Source: Viola odorata (taxonomy: Eukaryota; Streptophyta; Magnoliopsida; Malpighiales; Violaceae). From it: a DNA stretch of 64,000 nt. The position numbers were made by a program, and so were the translations under genes. Each line of letters starts with the position of its first letter. The first letter of the stretch is position 1. The notes below the pieces were generated by a model. That model did no database searches, was not told the DNA's origin, and saw nothing but the letters and a program-made list of their open reading frames with translations. This document shows positions 23,292 through 34,986 of this stretch, piece by piece. Location of the stretch: positions 2,184,001 through 2,248,000 of the forward strand of contig OY829540.1 in NCBI GenBank assembly GCA_963691705.1, given 5' to 3'.

Positions 23292-24307
23292 ATGATGAAA
23301 ATATTGTGGGTGCAAAATTATTCGCAACTAATAATGTCAAAAGTATATATTTGCCCGTATTGTGCTTATCATATGGTTGCAGATTTAAAAGAATCGCGGA
23401 TGTAGGTTATTCTAAACCGAACCACGTTACCAAAATCTAAGAATCGGCCACAGTAACGCTACCAGGGCTACCTAAGGCGCTGCCTGGGGATGCCGACAAC
23501 CAAATCGGCCGTAGCCCGATTGGTTCAAATTTCTACCAGGGCTACCTAAGGCGCTGCCTGGGGATGCCGACAGCCAAATCGGCCGTAGCCCGATTGATTC
23601 AAATTTCTACCAGGGCTACCTAAGGCGCTGCCTGGGGATGCCGACAGCCAAATCGGCCGTAGCCCGATTGGTTCAAATTTCTACCAGGGCTACCTAAGGC
23701 GCTGCCTAGGGATGCCGACAACCAAATCGGCTGTAGCCCGATTGGTTCAAATCGCCACTAGGGCTACCTAAGGCGTAGCCTAGGGATGCCAACGGCTTGA
23801 TCAACGAGAGCCTGATAAGTCCTACAAAGCATTCTTATGCCTATCTGTGTCTTAGTAAACCAGATAGTAACAAATGCTTAAGAATGCTAAAGAAAGATTC
23901 AAACCTATCTGTGTCTTAGTAAACCAGATAGAAGTACCTGTGTCTTAGTAAACCAGGTAAAGAAAGATTCAAACCTATCTGTGTCTTAGTAAACCAGATA
24001 GTGAAGTGTGCAACGGCAATATCTTCAAAACGGCCTAGTGCCGAATCATTAAAAAAGCCATCTCAGAAGGTTTTTCAACCTCGAAACGGCATCTTCAGAA
24101 CGACAAACAGCCGATTCTGCAAAACAAATATAAGTTCTGTTTGCAATTGTTTTTATCTTTTTTTAAAAATTTCTGGAGTTGTATATATATATAACAGAAA
24201 TAATTAAGCATTCGCAATAACTAAAAATTGCAAAATTACATTCCGAATAATATTTGTTCATTACAAAAGATGCCAATCGGCAAGTGATCATGAAGTATAG
24301 CTAAAGT
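23292..24307 (+). repeat. Tandem-repeat region downstream of integrase in element C
   Basis: About 4.5 copies of a 73-75-bp unit (CTACCAGGGCTACCTAAGG, then a CGCTGCCTGGGGATG block) run from 23461 to 23800. They are followed by about four copies of a roughly 30-bp unit with CTGTGTCTTAGTAAACCAG at 23845-24002. The words CCGATT and AACGGC recur through the element. The rest, 24003-24307, is AT-rich with no ORF; it holds the 3' end of the antisense gene. Confidence 0.85.
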
Positions 24308-26720
24308 TCAGGCCGACGGTCCAGATCCAGAAGCAACGTCAGGTCTAACAGGAATATCGTCATCGTCCTCTGCGTCTGAATCAAAGAAGGGTTCATACTC
24401 TTTAGCTTCGGCAATCCTTTCTCCGGCGGCAACATAGCGGGAAAGATTGTCGGGGTGGAAAAGCTTCTCGCCGTAGTAGGAAACAAAACTTTCCAGCATG
24501 ATGTTCTTCATCTTTTCCCGCCACCAACCAATCTTCTATGGAACCTTCTCCAACTCAGCGTCCTTTGCTGCAATGCTACTCCGAGCCGTTTCCAACTCAG
24601 CCGTTCTAACTGTCAAATCGGAATGGGCCGTAGCTAACTCAGCCGATTTGGCTTCCAGATCGGAACGGGCCACATTTAGCTCTCCAGTAAGCTTGGCAAG
24701 GGTATTGATTAAGGACGCCTTGTCCTCAGAAAGCTTGGTAACGGAATCACACAAGGCAGATTTGTCTTTCATCAATTCCCCGATCCGTCCCTGCTCTTCT
24801 CTAATCTTTGCCGAAATACCATCTCTTTCATTCAAACTATCAGCCAGCCGTTTGCGCGCCTCAATTACTGCCTTTTTGTCCGCCTCCCGAGAGTCCATTA
24901 AAGCCTCCTCTTTCTGAATGGAAGCTTTCTCAACGGATGATCGCCGAAGTACAGCCCTAGCCTCTTCCAGTTTTGATTCAACGGCTTCAGAAGCATATCG
25001 GGCAGCGCATAGGCCGCTGTAAAAAATGCTTTGCATATTAGAGAAATGAGAACTCAATTCCAAGTGAGCATAATGTTTTCTGTCGGCATCGTTTGCCAGC
25101 ATTTCACCAATCAGTTGACCGGTCCGATAATCTTTGCTACCGGGAATATTCAAGCCGAGTGAACGGCAGCTGCTATCTCCGAGGTTATTCAAGCTGACTG
25201 CATGAGTAATCTCCCCGTCAGGACCATGACTGGAGAGATAGCCTTTGAGATTAGAAGGAGGAGCAACGACATGATCGTTGGACACAAATGGTTCAGGCAA
25301 AGGCGGACCGGTAATCCAGTGAAGGTTAATCGGCACTGGCGGCGAAGGATCTGGTTGAACTGAATGAGGAGCACTCTCGGAAGAAGTCGGTGGATTGAAG
25401 AAAACGAGAGAATGATGCGCTAAAGGTGTCTCCGAAGGAGGAACGGAAGTCCCTGAGCCGTCAGCATAAGCAGATGAAGGGATATCGGGGGCAGGCATTG
25501 AAACGGTTTCTACCGGTACGATATTCTCCGGTTTTGAAACGGCAGAATCCCGTTGTGCATTATCGGCAGCCCGTTTTGCTTCAGCTTTCTTTCTTTTTCT
25601 GAGAATTCTTTTGGCCGCTTTCATAACCTGAGGATCAGGTTCCGGCAGATTTAAGTCTTCAAATGATCTGCTGGCTCGTCGTCGTTTTATGATGAGAGGG
25701 GGATCTTCATCCTCTTCCTCTTCATCAACGGCAAAAACAGTTTCTGGTTCTGCCGATTGCTCATCTCCCTCAACTACGGCCTCGTCGGCTACGGCCTCGT
25801 CGGCTATGGCCTCTTCAGCAGCCGTTTCGCCTGATGGAGGATCCTCTATCCCCATTGCATTTTCATCATCAGAATCGGCCGTTGTAACTCGCAAACGGAC
25901 CGGGGCCGCTCTTGCTATAGTGACCGTTCTAGCTGGTCGTCCCATTTCTGCATAAAATCAAAATCGGCATCAGAGTTCTGCAAGGAAATGTATGCCATCT
26001 CCTACAAAAATTCGGTAACTTACCATCAACGGCGCAGTTCAGTAACGGCACGCCCATTGCCATCTTTTGCACATGGAATTTTGTGTCAAAAGATAACAGA
26101 ATATCAATCTGAGCCTGCAACGGACCGGAAGGGTCCTCTGGTCTCACCCACTGCAGTTCATTCATCGCTGGGTTAAACCCAGATATCCATTGGGGCTTGG
26201 TGGTAGTCGAAACCAGGAAGAAATGATCTTTCCATCCCTTAATGGAAGATTCATATTTATCGAAGTTCTTCAAAAAGGGTTGAAGGTTATCATCCTTACG
26301 GGGACGAAGGGTAATTAAACTGCTACGGGTACTCAAGTGGAAAAAATACTTAAAAAGCTGGAGGGAAGGCTCTTTAATTTTTAGAAAGGAACAGACATTG
26401 ATAAAGGCATAAATTGAAGCCCAGGAATTGGGAGTAATCTGGGCTGGGTTCAGCACATGCTGTGTTAACAAAGTTTTCACCATGGAATTCAGAGGGAGGT
26501 GAAAGCCGTATGCAAACATCTTAGACTATAAGACTCTATGGTGGTCCGTAAAGGCACTATTCAACCTAACATTGGGAGGAGCTACCGTGGTTTTGTATCC
26601 TATCGGCAAATCAATTCCATATTTCTGCAGCTCAAAATCTAATTGTTCTCCAGTCATAAGCTTGGTAGCAGTTTGTTCAAGCTGCTCATCAGTAGTAACA
26701 ACAGGGCGCCTAGGAGCCAT
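24308..26720 (-). pseudogene. Spliced antisense ORF of element C (Transposase_28-like, coiled coil)
   Basis: ATG at 26720. Exon 1 is 26720-26024. The intron is 26023-25948 (76 bp; donor GTAAGT, acceptor TTTTATGCAG). Exon 2 is 25947-24308. The splice joins phase 1 and keeps one frame of about 778 codons, but two TAG codons (26526-26528 and 24536-24538) interrupt it. Exon 1 has the fold signature of the putative gypsy-type transposon family PF04195 (NSWASIYAFINVCSFLKIKE, SIKGWKDHFFLV). Exon 2 has acidic and Lys-rich parts, then a long coiled coil rich in Glu, Ala, Lys and Ser (about 25030-24540). Such antisense extra ORFs are known in TAT elements; their function is not established. The intron is read from sequence and not from transcripts. 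Confidence 0.75.
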
Positions 26721-27335
26721 ATCTCAAATCACAAACCACACAAAGAAGGAGAAAGGGTTAAAAAATACCAGGTATTGCAGAGATTGCTTGAAGAGTTGAG
26801 CCCTAAAAGTTGCAGGAGATGGTTGCGCGGAAGAAGAAGAAAGCAAAAGAATTTTGGAGGAAGAGGATGAGTGAGAGCGGCGTTGAGAAATGAAAATGAA
26901 TTAGGTTTCCAAGAGGAAACCGCTTTTAAAAGAAACAATACTTCAACCGTCAGCATGTTCAATCGGACACTGACAAGTAGCAGGTCTGTTCTGAAAAGGC
27001 AGCAAGTTGTCATTTAATGAGGAACGGCGCACGCGCTTCCCAAAGGGTTTTCGAATTTCAAAATTCAAAATTCAAAAAACTTTACAGATGAAGAGACGCT
27101 CACTCCTCAAAAGAAGCAAGCGGTTATAAACACTTGGCCATTGAAGCGCCACGACACAAGTATATTTTTAAGTTAAATTTAACTTTATTGCTAATTAATA
27201 TTTATTTGCAGGAGCGAAGAAAAACTTTTCAAATACTTGGAAATAAATCAAAACAGCAACATGCCGATTGTCAAACATCAAGCTAGAAACGGCAAGCCCT
27301 TGGTAAACACTCGGGCTCGTTTGTTGTTGGGCCTC
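26721..27335 (-). promoter_or_regulatory. Upstream region of the antisense ORF, between it and the 3' LTR of C
   Basis: No ORF of note. Because the antisense gene reads away from the 3' LTR, its promoter is expected here or in the LTR. I see no clear TATA box. The stretch directly before the LTR (GTTTGTTGTTGGGCCTC at 27319-27335) is not purine-rich, so no canonical polypurine tract is visible. Confidence 0.35.
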
Positions 27336-28113
27336 TGATAATACATAAAATTATCAGAAGGACATAATGGACTTTGTACCTTCACAAAGTACTGTTGACC
27401 AGTCAAAACGGCATCGCGACCGATTGACCAAGTCAACAGGAACAAGGGACCAAAGGACAAGTCTAGCCCGATTGTCTCAAATCGGGACGAGGCCGATCCA
27501 TCCGCCAAAGCATGAGGAAACGGATCGGCACCGTTATATGCATTGACCTGGTCAATATACCACCAAACGGCATCCAGCCGATTCTACACAACGGCAGCCT
27601 GCCGATTCCACCCCAACGGCATCATACCGATTGGGCACAGATATTAAGCTCCACTCACAGGTATAATTTATATAATACTCAGTAGTCAATACACATTTAG
27701 TCAAAGTTGGCAGGGAGGATAACCTGCTCCCATCAAGTCACCATCTAATAACTAGACAAGGGGAATACTTTATTCCCCCAAAAAGGCCTTCACTCCACGC
27801 TACAATGATCAATTCCTACTCTCAGACCACCGGTTGAGGAAAAAGGGGAAAAGATGTCAGAAGATCTAACCACTCTAACCCTGCATAAGGACTAGAGGGA
27901 GGTACATAAAAGAGGCTTCTCCTTCAGCTCAAGAACACACACAGAAAAACACATACACCTTCTCTACACTGAATAAAAAGACTGACTTTGGCATCGGAGC
28001 TTTTACGCCGGAAAACACTTCCGGCGCTTTGCAGGTCGCTCACGGAGCTCCAACCACCACACTCCGGCGTGCCATTTGATAGAAAACCCCTCACCCCGTT
28101 CCACGGATTATCA
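27336..28113 (+). repeat. 3' LTR of element C
   Basis: 778 bp, same length as the 5' LTR, about six mismatches by eye (for example the changes in CTTCCGGCGC and TTTGATAGAAAA). The TATA-like ATAAAAG is at 27906-27912. It is followed by TSD AAGCT at 28114-28118. Confidence 0.95.
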
Positions 28114-28840
28114 AAGCTCCTCAAAGATTCACCCTCACGCTGCTTCACTACCATCAAACTGATTGTAGTCATCTTCGGCTTCCTGTTGCTAGCAAAGTGC
28201 TTAATAAATGCTCTGGCCAATTCTTCAACGGATTGAAGAGATGCTCTCAGACTTCAAAGTTTAGAACCAATTATTTGCTACAAAACGCAATGTCATAGAG
28301 AAATCCCTGCACATGATTGTGTTAGGATAAACGTGAAAAAACCATTAGCGATTGAAAGAAAGACACATGCTCATAAAGATCTCATGTTTCATCATAAAGC
28401 TCAATATTTGGCATCTTGTAATTAGTTGGAAGTCAAAATTCCATGATTGCTTTTGTGAATGGTGGTTTGTTCGTTTCTTTCTGCTTTGGCTGCAATCATC
28501 TGATCAACTAGTACATACACCTGCTTCTTGTTCCACGTCACACCTTTTGACTCTGACTTCTTGTAGATTCGTTCGAGTTCATCTTCTATAGACACAACTT
28601 TCTTCTTGCCCTTCTCTCTGCGTTTAAGCTCTTCAATCACCAAGCACTGTTTGTGCACCACAGCCGTTAATCAATCTACTTCAACCTAGTGGGCGGCTTC
28701 ATTCGCCTGGTCAGATTGAGTTGCGATATGCTGAGATGGCGATGGACTAAGACTTGGATTCATCAGCTTGCTTCTACTTCTTGCACTCTTCCTCAGCGGC
28801 ATCCTCATTCCTCCTTTGAGCCTCAACACAACAAAATAAA
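28114..28840 (-). pseudogene. N-terminal half of an antisense Ty3-type gag relic
   Basis: Read on the minus strand towards element C: a segment with KQCLVIEELKRREKGKKKVV (28661-28422), then broken frames, then TLRFVANNWF followed by a stop, then SVEELARAFIKHFASNRK and TTISLMVVKQREGESLRS up to 28114. This is the core of a Retrotrans_gag domain. It continues on the other side of element C at 2344. Several stops and frameshifts show long decay. It belongs to a third, older Ty3-type element in the opposite orientation to C. Confidence 0.7.
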
Positions 28841-29283
28841 TTTATATTCCAGGAAACAGAATACAAATTATTAATTCAGTTCCCCACTGACAACGCTAAA
28901 TGTTGATGTTAAAACTGGGAAAGAATTTAGATACAGGCCAAAGTATAAATAGATCAAAGTATGATACATGTCTCGGCTTTAATGTTCCATATATGTTCCT
29001 AGCGGTTACAAGATGCGGTTAACAGAAATGAAAGAGTGGTGAAATGGAGCTTCCACATACGTTGATACAGAAAAGGAGACTGAGGTACTGAAGAACGACA
29101 TGCATACTTCATTGGTAGATCGACGTACAAAGATGATGGTAGATCGGCATACATAGAGGTAGTAGATTGACATACAAAGATGATAGATCGGCATATAGAG
29201 AGGTGGTAGATCGGCATACAAAGAGGTGGTAGATGCCGGCATATAAAGAGATGGTAGATCGGCATACAGAACCATTGGTGATA
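28841..29283. repeat. Gene-free stretch with short GGTAGATCGGCATA repeats
   Basis: From about 29110 to 29275 a unit of roughly 24-30 bp containing GGTAGATCGGCATACAAAGA or GGCATATAGAGAGG recurs six times or so with small changes. Nothing is recognised in 28841-29110. Confidence 0.7.
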
Positions 29284-29410
29284 CTCCCTCTGATCTTTAT
29301 TAATTAACTTTCTGAAACAGTAACATTCAGTAAAATAAACACCAAAAAATCATGGAATGTGTACAGTAAAATTAAGTAGGAAAATGACAATTAATTAATA
29401 CCGGAGGGAG
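29284..29410. mobile_element. Stowaway-type MITE (127 bp)
   Basis: The ends CTCCCTCTGATC and CCGGAGGGAG are the classic Stowaway terminal inverted repeat. Both are flanked by TA (29282-29283 and 29411-29412), the Tc1/mariner target duplication. The interior is AT-rich and non-coding, as expected for a MITE moved by a mariner transposase in trans. Confidence 0.85.
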
Positions 29411-29848
29411 TATTAGTAGACCGGCATATACGAAAGCAAAGTGTCTTCTGGCATGTTGTTAGGCGTCGTCTGGTGTGTTGTCCATTTTTCTGTCGACTTT
29501 TATCTTATTATACTCCACTTTTTTACATTAATATTTAAGAGGAATCGTGAAAAAATAAAAAATGGATAGTAGCATTTTGGTTTGAAAATTTTCCTTTATT
29601 GGTAAACTGTGACTACAAAATATATACAGCAGTACTACTACTTTTTTTTTAATATGCAGGTATATATATATATATATATATATTAGTGTAAAGTCATTAC
29701 AAATAACCAAAAAAACACGAACCAATACAGAGAGAAACAGGGCAGGTAGTCAAGCTACCTGCAGAAAAACACTCACTAAACCACACACTAGCTACTCAAC
29801 AACAGAAGCTGCAACGAAACAATAAAACAGAAACGGCAAACAATACCA

Positions 29849-32800
29849 TCATCCTAACCCATACAGCCAATCCGGACCAATGATCATCTGAGAATGAGAA
29901 TAGGGAAAACGAGGGTCCAAGGTCAGCAACCACTGCTGCCAAGTACTAAAGATGAGGTTCAGACAGCCGAAGGAGCAACACCTACCTTCATTGAAGACCA
30001 CTTTATTCCGTTGAAGCCAAATTGAGTAACACCCGGCATAAAGAAGAATCGACCAGCTATCTTGGACAACCTTTTTGTTGCACAACAGCAGCGACGACCA
30101 ACTCTCCCAGTGGGCTAACATTGACTTAGGAGTCACCCACTGCATACCCGCCCACCTCAAAATCGACGTCCAAATTTGAAGAGTAAACTTACAGTGGAGA
30201 ATGAGATGATCAACCGTTTCCTCAGTTTCTCCACACAGAGGGCACCTATCGTTGTCTATAGTAATAATGGACCTATGCCGCAGGAAGTCCCTAGTAGCAA
30301 TCCCGTTATTCAAGGCGAACCAAGTAAAAATTTGAGCCCTATGAGGAACCTTTGCCTTCCAACATTGCTGAAGATACTTGTCTCTGTCGGGCAACCCATT
30401 CCACCTCGCTCTCTCTCTGCAGAAGGAATTAACTGTATATTTGCCAGAACCATCTAGCTTCCACATAATCTTATCCATTACTTCGCCGACCAACGGTTAG
30501 GGTATCTGACGCTGCATATCCCTAACCTCATCCAACTCCCATTCGAACAGAGCTCTACGCCATCTGAAACTCCATTCCCAAACCCCTTCTGACCATGAAC
30601 CGTTGTCCCTGATCGTCCCCAACTTGTTCGTCGCTAGTTGATATAGTCGGGGATGCTTTAAGGCTAGGGGAATTCTATCAGCCCAAGGATCCCACCATGC
30701 CTTCACATGAGCTCCATTCCCGACCTTGATCATCACCTGAGAAGTCCATAAATCGAACCCCGAGCCATTTCTACCACAAACTGCAAGCATATCTGCCCAC
30801 ATCGAGGAGGTCGCCCCTTTTTCCGAACGCCACACATCCCCAATTGAATTGACCCCATATTCTGCCCTTATAATTCTCTCCCAAGTTCCTTGCTTACCTG
30901 TCACAACTCCCCAAAACCGTTTCAATAACAAGGCTTCATTTCTGGTCCGCAAGCAACCTAACCCAAGGCCTCCTTCTTCCCTACTTTTGATGCATTTTCC
31001 CCACTGAACTTTCGGCAATCCCCTGTGGTTGTCATCACCACCCCAAAGAAATTTGCGCATAATCTTTTCACATTGACGCACAACCCCCAAGGGTATTCTA
31101 AAGATGGACATGTTGTAGACCGGTAAGCTCATCAAGACAGACTTAATTAAGGTTACCCTACCCCCCAACGAAAGAAGAGATACTTTCCAAGATGCTAGTC
31201 TTCTTCTAACCGCGGACAACAGAACTTCCCAGTTAGACAGACGTTTCGGATTAATTCCAACATAAGAACCCAGGTACTTAAACGGGGTTACTTCAAACTT
31301 ACAACCCGCTCTCTTAGCTAGTACTTCCCCATCCGACGTGAATATATTTATCCCCACAAGCGAGCTCTTATGGAAATTAACCTTAAGCCCAGAGAAAGCA
31401 TCGAACCACCTGAGTATACCTTTAACAGCCTGAATCTCTTCTTCCTCGCTATTAACAAATACCAAAGTATCATCTGCAAACTGCAGGTGATTGATAAGTC
31501 ATCCATTCCCACTGACTCCCTTTAAAATACCCTCCTCCAACGCTTCACAGAACAACCTGTTTAAACCCTCCGCCGCAATGTTGAATAAGAAGGGAGAGAG
31601 AGGGCAGCCTTGACGGAGACCTCGACCCACAGGAAATTGCTTAGACGGGGACCCATTAATTAAAAGAGAGACCATCGCCGTTTTTAAACACTGCTGCACC
31701 CATCCTCTCCATCTCAAACTGAAACCCATATGTCTCATGACATCCTCTAAATATCCCCAATCAACCGAATCATATGCCTTTTCGAAATCCAATTTGAATA
31801 AAAATCCTTTACTTTTCGAAGCTTTGAGGGTGTGAACCACCTCGTTGGCAGTTAGAACACAGTCCAAGGCTTGTCTTCCCTTGATGAACCCATGTTGATT
31901 GTCACTTATCAGAGATGCAATCACATTACCTAACCTCCCAGCAAGCACCTTGGAAACGATTTTATAATAACTGTTAACCAAGCTAATGGGGCGATAGTCT
32001 TGGAGCTTACAAGCCCCTGATTTTTTAGCAATAAGGGTGATGAAGGAAGTATTAGCTCCATGAGGAAATCGACCTAATCTGAAAAAGTTCTTGACCAGAC
32101 TGCACATATCCTTCCCAATTATATCCCATGCACGCTGGGTGAAGAACATAGAAAACCCATCAGGACCAGGAGCTTTGTCACTACCACACTGGTTAACAGC
32201 CTCCCAGACTTCCTCGTCAGTCACCTCTCTATCAAGGTAATCCACTTGGACAGTAGATAAACACGGAAAGCCCAAGTTCTGAATCTTTGGCCTATCCCAG
32301 TGATCCGCTTTGAAAAAATTACCGAAATATCTCCACGCCTCCTCTTTGATTGTTTCTGGAGAGTTAAGCCTGCCATGACTGGTAATCAACTCCCCAATAT
32401 TATTTCGATGCATACTATTTTTCGCCACTCGGTGAAAGAACTTGGTATTCCGATCCCCATCCTTGTTCCATCTCACTCTAGCCTTCTGCTGTCATATCCT
32501 ACTAAGTTGCCCTTGCTTAATCCAGATGGAAGATACAAGATGGTTTCTCTCTTCTAATTCAGTTCCCGATAAGGTGCGCGTGTCCCCTTGACTGTCCAGC
32601 CAGTCAAGTCGGTTTTGCATCGTCAAGAGCACATGCTCCACGTTACCAAAGACCTCCTTATTCCACTGAGTCAGGTACTTCTTAAGCTCCTTAAACCTTT
32701 TTAAAATCAGAAAATCTCCAGGAAAATCACCACTTAGTTTATCCCACCAATCCCTCACCTTATCCTTGAACTCGAACGATTCCCACCACACAGCTAGGTC

Positions 32801-33523
32801 GCGGAAAGGCTTGGGCCCCCAATTCTTGCCTGCGGATCTCAGAAGAAGAGGGGTATGGTCAGAATGGTTTTTGCTAAGAGCCACCAAGGATAGTTGCGGC
32901 CACGCGGAGAACCACCCAACCTGGGCAAAGAAGCGATCAATCTTACTGTGGCTGCTGGAATTAGCCCAAGTAAACCGACGCCCAGAGAGCTGGAATTCTA
33001 GAAGCCTACACTCCTCGATGAAGTTCCTGAAGTCCCTCATGCCACTAGTGACCTCCACCCCATGGAGACGCTCAGAGGGCTCTAAAATTTCATTAAAGTC
33101 CCCCGCAATCAACACAGGAGATCTGGCCTGCAAAATAACCTCAGCAAGTTCCCTCCATAACTCACCCCTTTCCACCGCCGTGGAATACGCATACACATTA
33201 ATCACTGTACAATCAAAGTTTGCTGGGACGTACTTGCCTTCCAGCCACACGAATCGATCCCCAGCCCCACTCCTAGACAAGCTAAAGTCATCCGAGTTCC
33301 ACACAGCAAGAAGCCCTCCCGATCTGCCATTCGCGGGTGCATCTAACCAGTCAATCTTATTACTCTTCCAAAAGGATTTCACAAAGAAGTCATCCATTGA
33401 ACTCCTCTTAGTCTCTTGAATAAACGCAATGCTCACACTTCCGTGAACTACCTGCTGACGGATGAATCTCCTCTTCGCAGCAAGCTGTAATCCACGACTG
33501 TTCCAGGATAGAATGTTAACCAT
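29849..33523 (-). pseudogene. LINE ORF2: endonuclease, reverse transcriptase, zinc finger; three stops
   Basis: The start is taken at ATG 33523 (MVNILSWNSRGL), 29 bases after ORF1. The apurinic-type endonuclease has IQETK, GDFNEIL and SDHTPLLL. The RT follows with YRPISLVNSYYKIVSK, GFLFKLDFEKAYDSV, LRQGCPLSPFLF and the catalytic FADD. Near the C-terminus lies a zf-RVT domain (CPLCGETEETVDHLILHC). One frame of about 1224 codons holds stops TGA 32492-32494, TGA 31499-31501 (just before FADD) and TAA 30497-30499; no frameshift is needed. The protein nicks the target and reverse-transcribes LINE RNA. The length fits plant L1. Confidence 0.9.
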
Positions 33524-33552
33524 AAATCTAACTAACACACACAAACAGTAAC

Positions 33553-34986
33553 TCACATGAGGTTTTCAAGCTCCCCAGCGAAGCGTTGCTGATCAAAGAT
33601 GCGCATCGCCTCCTCATTTGCATGATCAGTCAGCCCAAGCTTCTTGCCAAATTCCCACACGTCTCCCTTCAACACTGATGCAGCTTGTGCCTTATTGCTG
33701 CGTTCAATACCAGCGTCCGATATATGGGCAGAACTACCAACAGACCCAGCGTCCTGGGTCGTATGAAGACTTCCCTCCTTGCCCACTATTCTTTTAATCT
33801 TGCCACAATTCCTATTTACATTCACCCAAGGACATAAAACGTTGCTAGTAGGGACTAAAGTCCCCGATTCCCCCGAGGTAGCAGCCTGACTAACAGTTCT
33901 ATTGGAAGCGGACCCAGAACGGACAACAAGAGCCCCTGAATTCACACACAAATTTGTCCCTACGCTATCATGCTCCTCTGCCTCCTCATCGCAATCGGAG
34001 TCCTGGCTCCCAACTCCAACCATCCAATCCAAATTGGATATAGCCCCTTGCATCGGTTCTTCCTGACACCTAACCTTATGAACCACCCCATTGACAGAAA
34101 TCTGAAACTCGAAGTCAGAGCTAACAGACTTCGTCGACACCAACAGACGTGCAACATCCATACGCTTCCTGTTAACCGTATTCTCGTCAACAGCAACAAG
34201 ACCTCCAGCCTTATCTCCAATGACTTGGAAAGCATGGTGACCCCACACTTGTAGAGGGATCCCGGTGCACTGGATCCACACCAATCTGCCTCCATCTTGA
34301 GACGCTTCCTTCCAAGGGATAACCTTAGAAAAAAGAGAGTCAACAGCGGCGCAAGAGGACGCCATACAACGGTCATACTCTTCCTCTCTATCGAACTCAA
34401 GGAGAACCAAGCCCCTTCCCAAGATACGGGTATCACAGATCCACCCCGCTTCCATAACCAACTCTTGAATCTCCGGAAGTCTCTCTATGGAGCGAATGAC
34501 TCCTACCGCACTCTTCCTAAGCCAACATTCATTGGACCTAGGGATAGGTAGATCAATAATATCATTAGAAACAGGGGTTTTCCATCCCCTGTTGGTAACT
34601 GAAGCTGATCCGAAAGTCCTAGACTTAGCAGGCTCCACTACCAGAGTTCGCTGTTTGGTGCTCTTCCCCTCATTCCGTTGGGGAGCAGCATAAGGCATGC
34701 CGCGACGTCTATTCCTACCCACAGCACACTTGATGATAGATGCTCCTACACATTGTTTGTTGAGGGACCTCAACATATGGTCAACATTCTTGACCCCAAC
34801 CAGGCGAATGAAGCCAAAACGCTTCCCGTCCTTATTACGCTGTTGCGCTACATACGCATCTCGCACAAAACTGAATTGAGGAAGCCTCCATCTCTTAGCA
34901 GCCAAATACCGGAGTGCCCTAGGATCAACATGGGAGGGCAGATTTTCCACATAGAATGACATCTCAGAGTCAGGAAGAGACGCCAT
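33553..34986 (-). CDS. LINE ORF1 protein (RRM and DUF4283-like), open
   Basis: ATG at 34986 (MASLPDSEMSFYVENLP) gives 477 aa; an upstream in-frame ATG at 35178 adds 64 residues unlike the family. Residues about 10-80 form an RRM-like fold (SFYVENLPS, RFGFIRLV). The middle part (IPWKEASQDGGRLVWIQCTG, GIPLQVWGHHAFQVIG) resembles the DUF4283 region of plant L1 ORF1 proteins. I see no CCHC knuckle. The protein should bind LINE RNA. The frame is uninterrupted, unlike ORF2. The stop TGA at 33553-33555 lies just upstream of ORF2. Confidence 0.8.
   Translation of the reverse strand: MASLPDSEMSFYVENLPSHVDPRALRYLAAKRWRLPQFSFVRDAYVAQQRNKDGKRFGFIRLVGVKNVDHMLRSLNKQCVGASIIKCAVGRNRRRGMPYAAPQRNEGKSTKQRTLVVEPAKSRTFGSASVTNRGWKTPVSNDIIDLPIPRSNECWLRKSAVGVIRSIERLPEIQELVMEAGWICDTRILGRGLVLLEFDREEEYDRCMASSCAAVDSLFSKVIPWKEASQDGGRLVWIQCTGIPLQVWGHHAFQVIGDKAGGLVAVDENTVNRKRMDVARLLVSTKSVSSDFEFQISVNGVVHKVRCQEEPMQGAISNLDWMVGVGSQDSDCDEEAEEHDSVGTNLCVNSGALVVRSGSASNRTVSQAATSGESGTLVPTSNVLCPWVNVNRNCGKIKRIVGKEGSLHTTQDAGSVGSSAHISDAGIERSNKAQAASVLKGDVWEFGKKLGLTDHANEEAMRIFDQQRFAGELENLM

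Larger units (their letters stand above)
2345..28113 (+). mobile_element. Element C: Ty3/TAT-lineage LTR retrotransposon, carrying nested element A
   Basis: Two 778-bp LTRs beginning TGATAATACA and ending GGATTATCA bound the element. The 5-bp target duplication AAGCT is present at 2340-2344 and 28114-28118. By eye the LTRs differ at about six positions, so insertion was recent. Internal order is gag, protease, RT, a degenerate RNase H, a second archaeal-type RNase H and integrase on the plus strand, then tandem repeats, then a spliced ORF on the minus strand. The dual RNase H, the missing chromodomain and the extra antisense ORF are marks of the TAT lineage (Retand-like). The coding frame is broken by element A, three stops and one frameshift, so this copy is not autonomous. 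Confidence 0.93.

Noticed and set aside
30176..30457. Plus-strand frame over the LINE zinc-finger region
   Set aside because: Shadow frame of the real minus-strand ORF2.
32766..33419. 217-codon plus-strand frame opposite the LINE endonuclease
   Set aside because: Shadow of ORF2; codon pattern follows the minus-strand gene.
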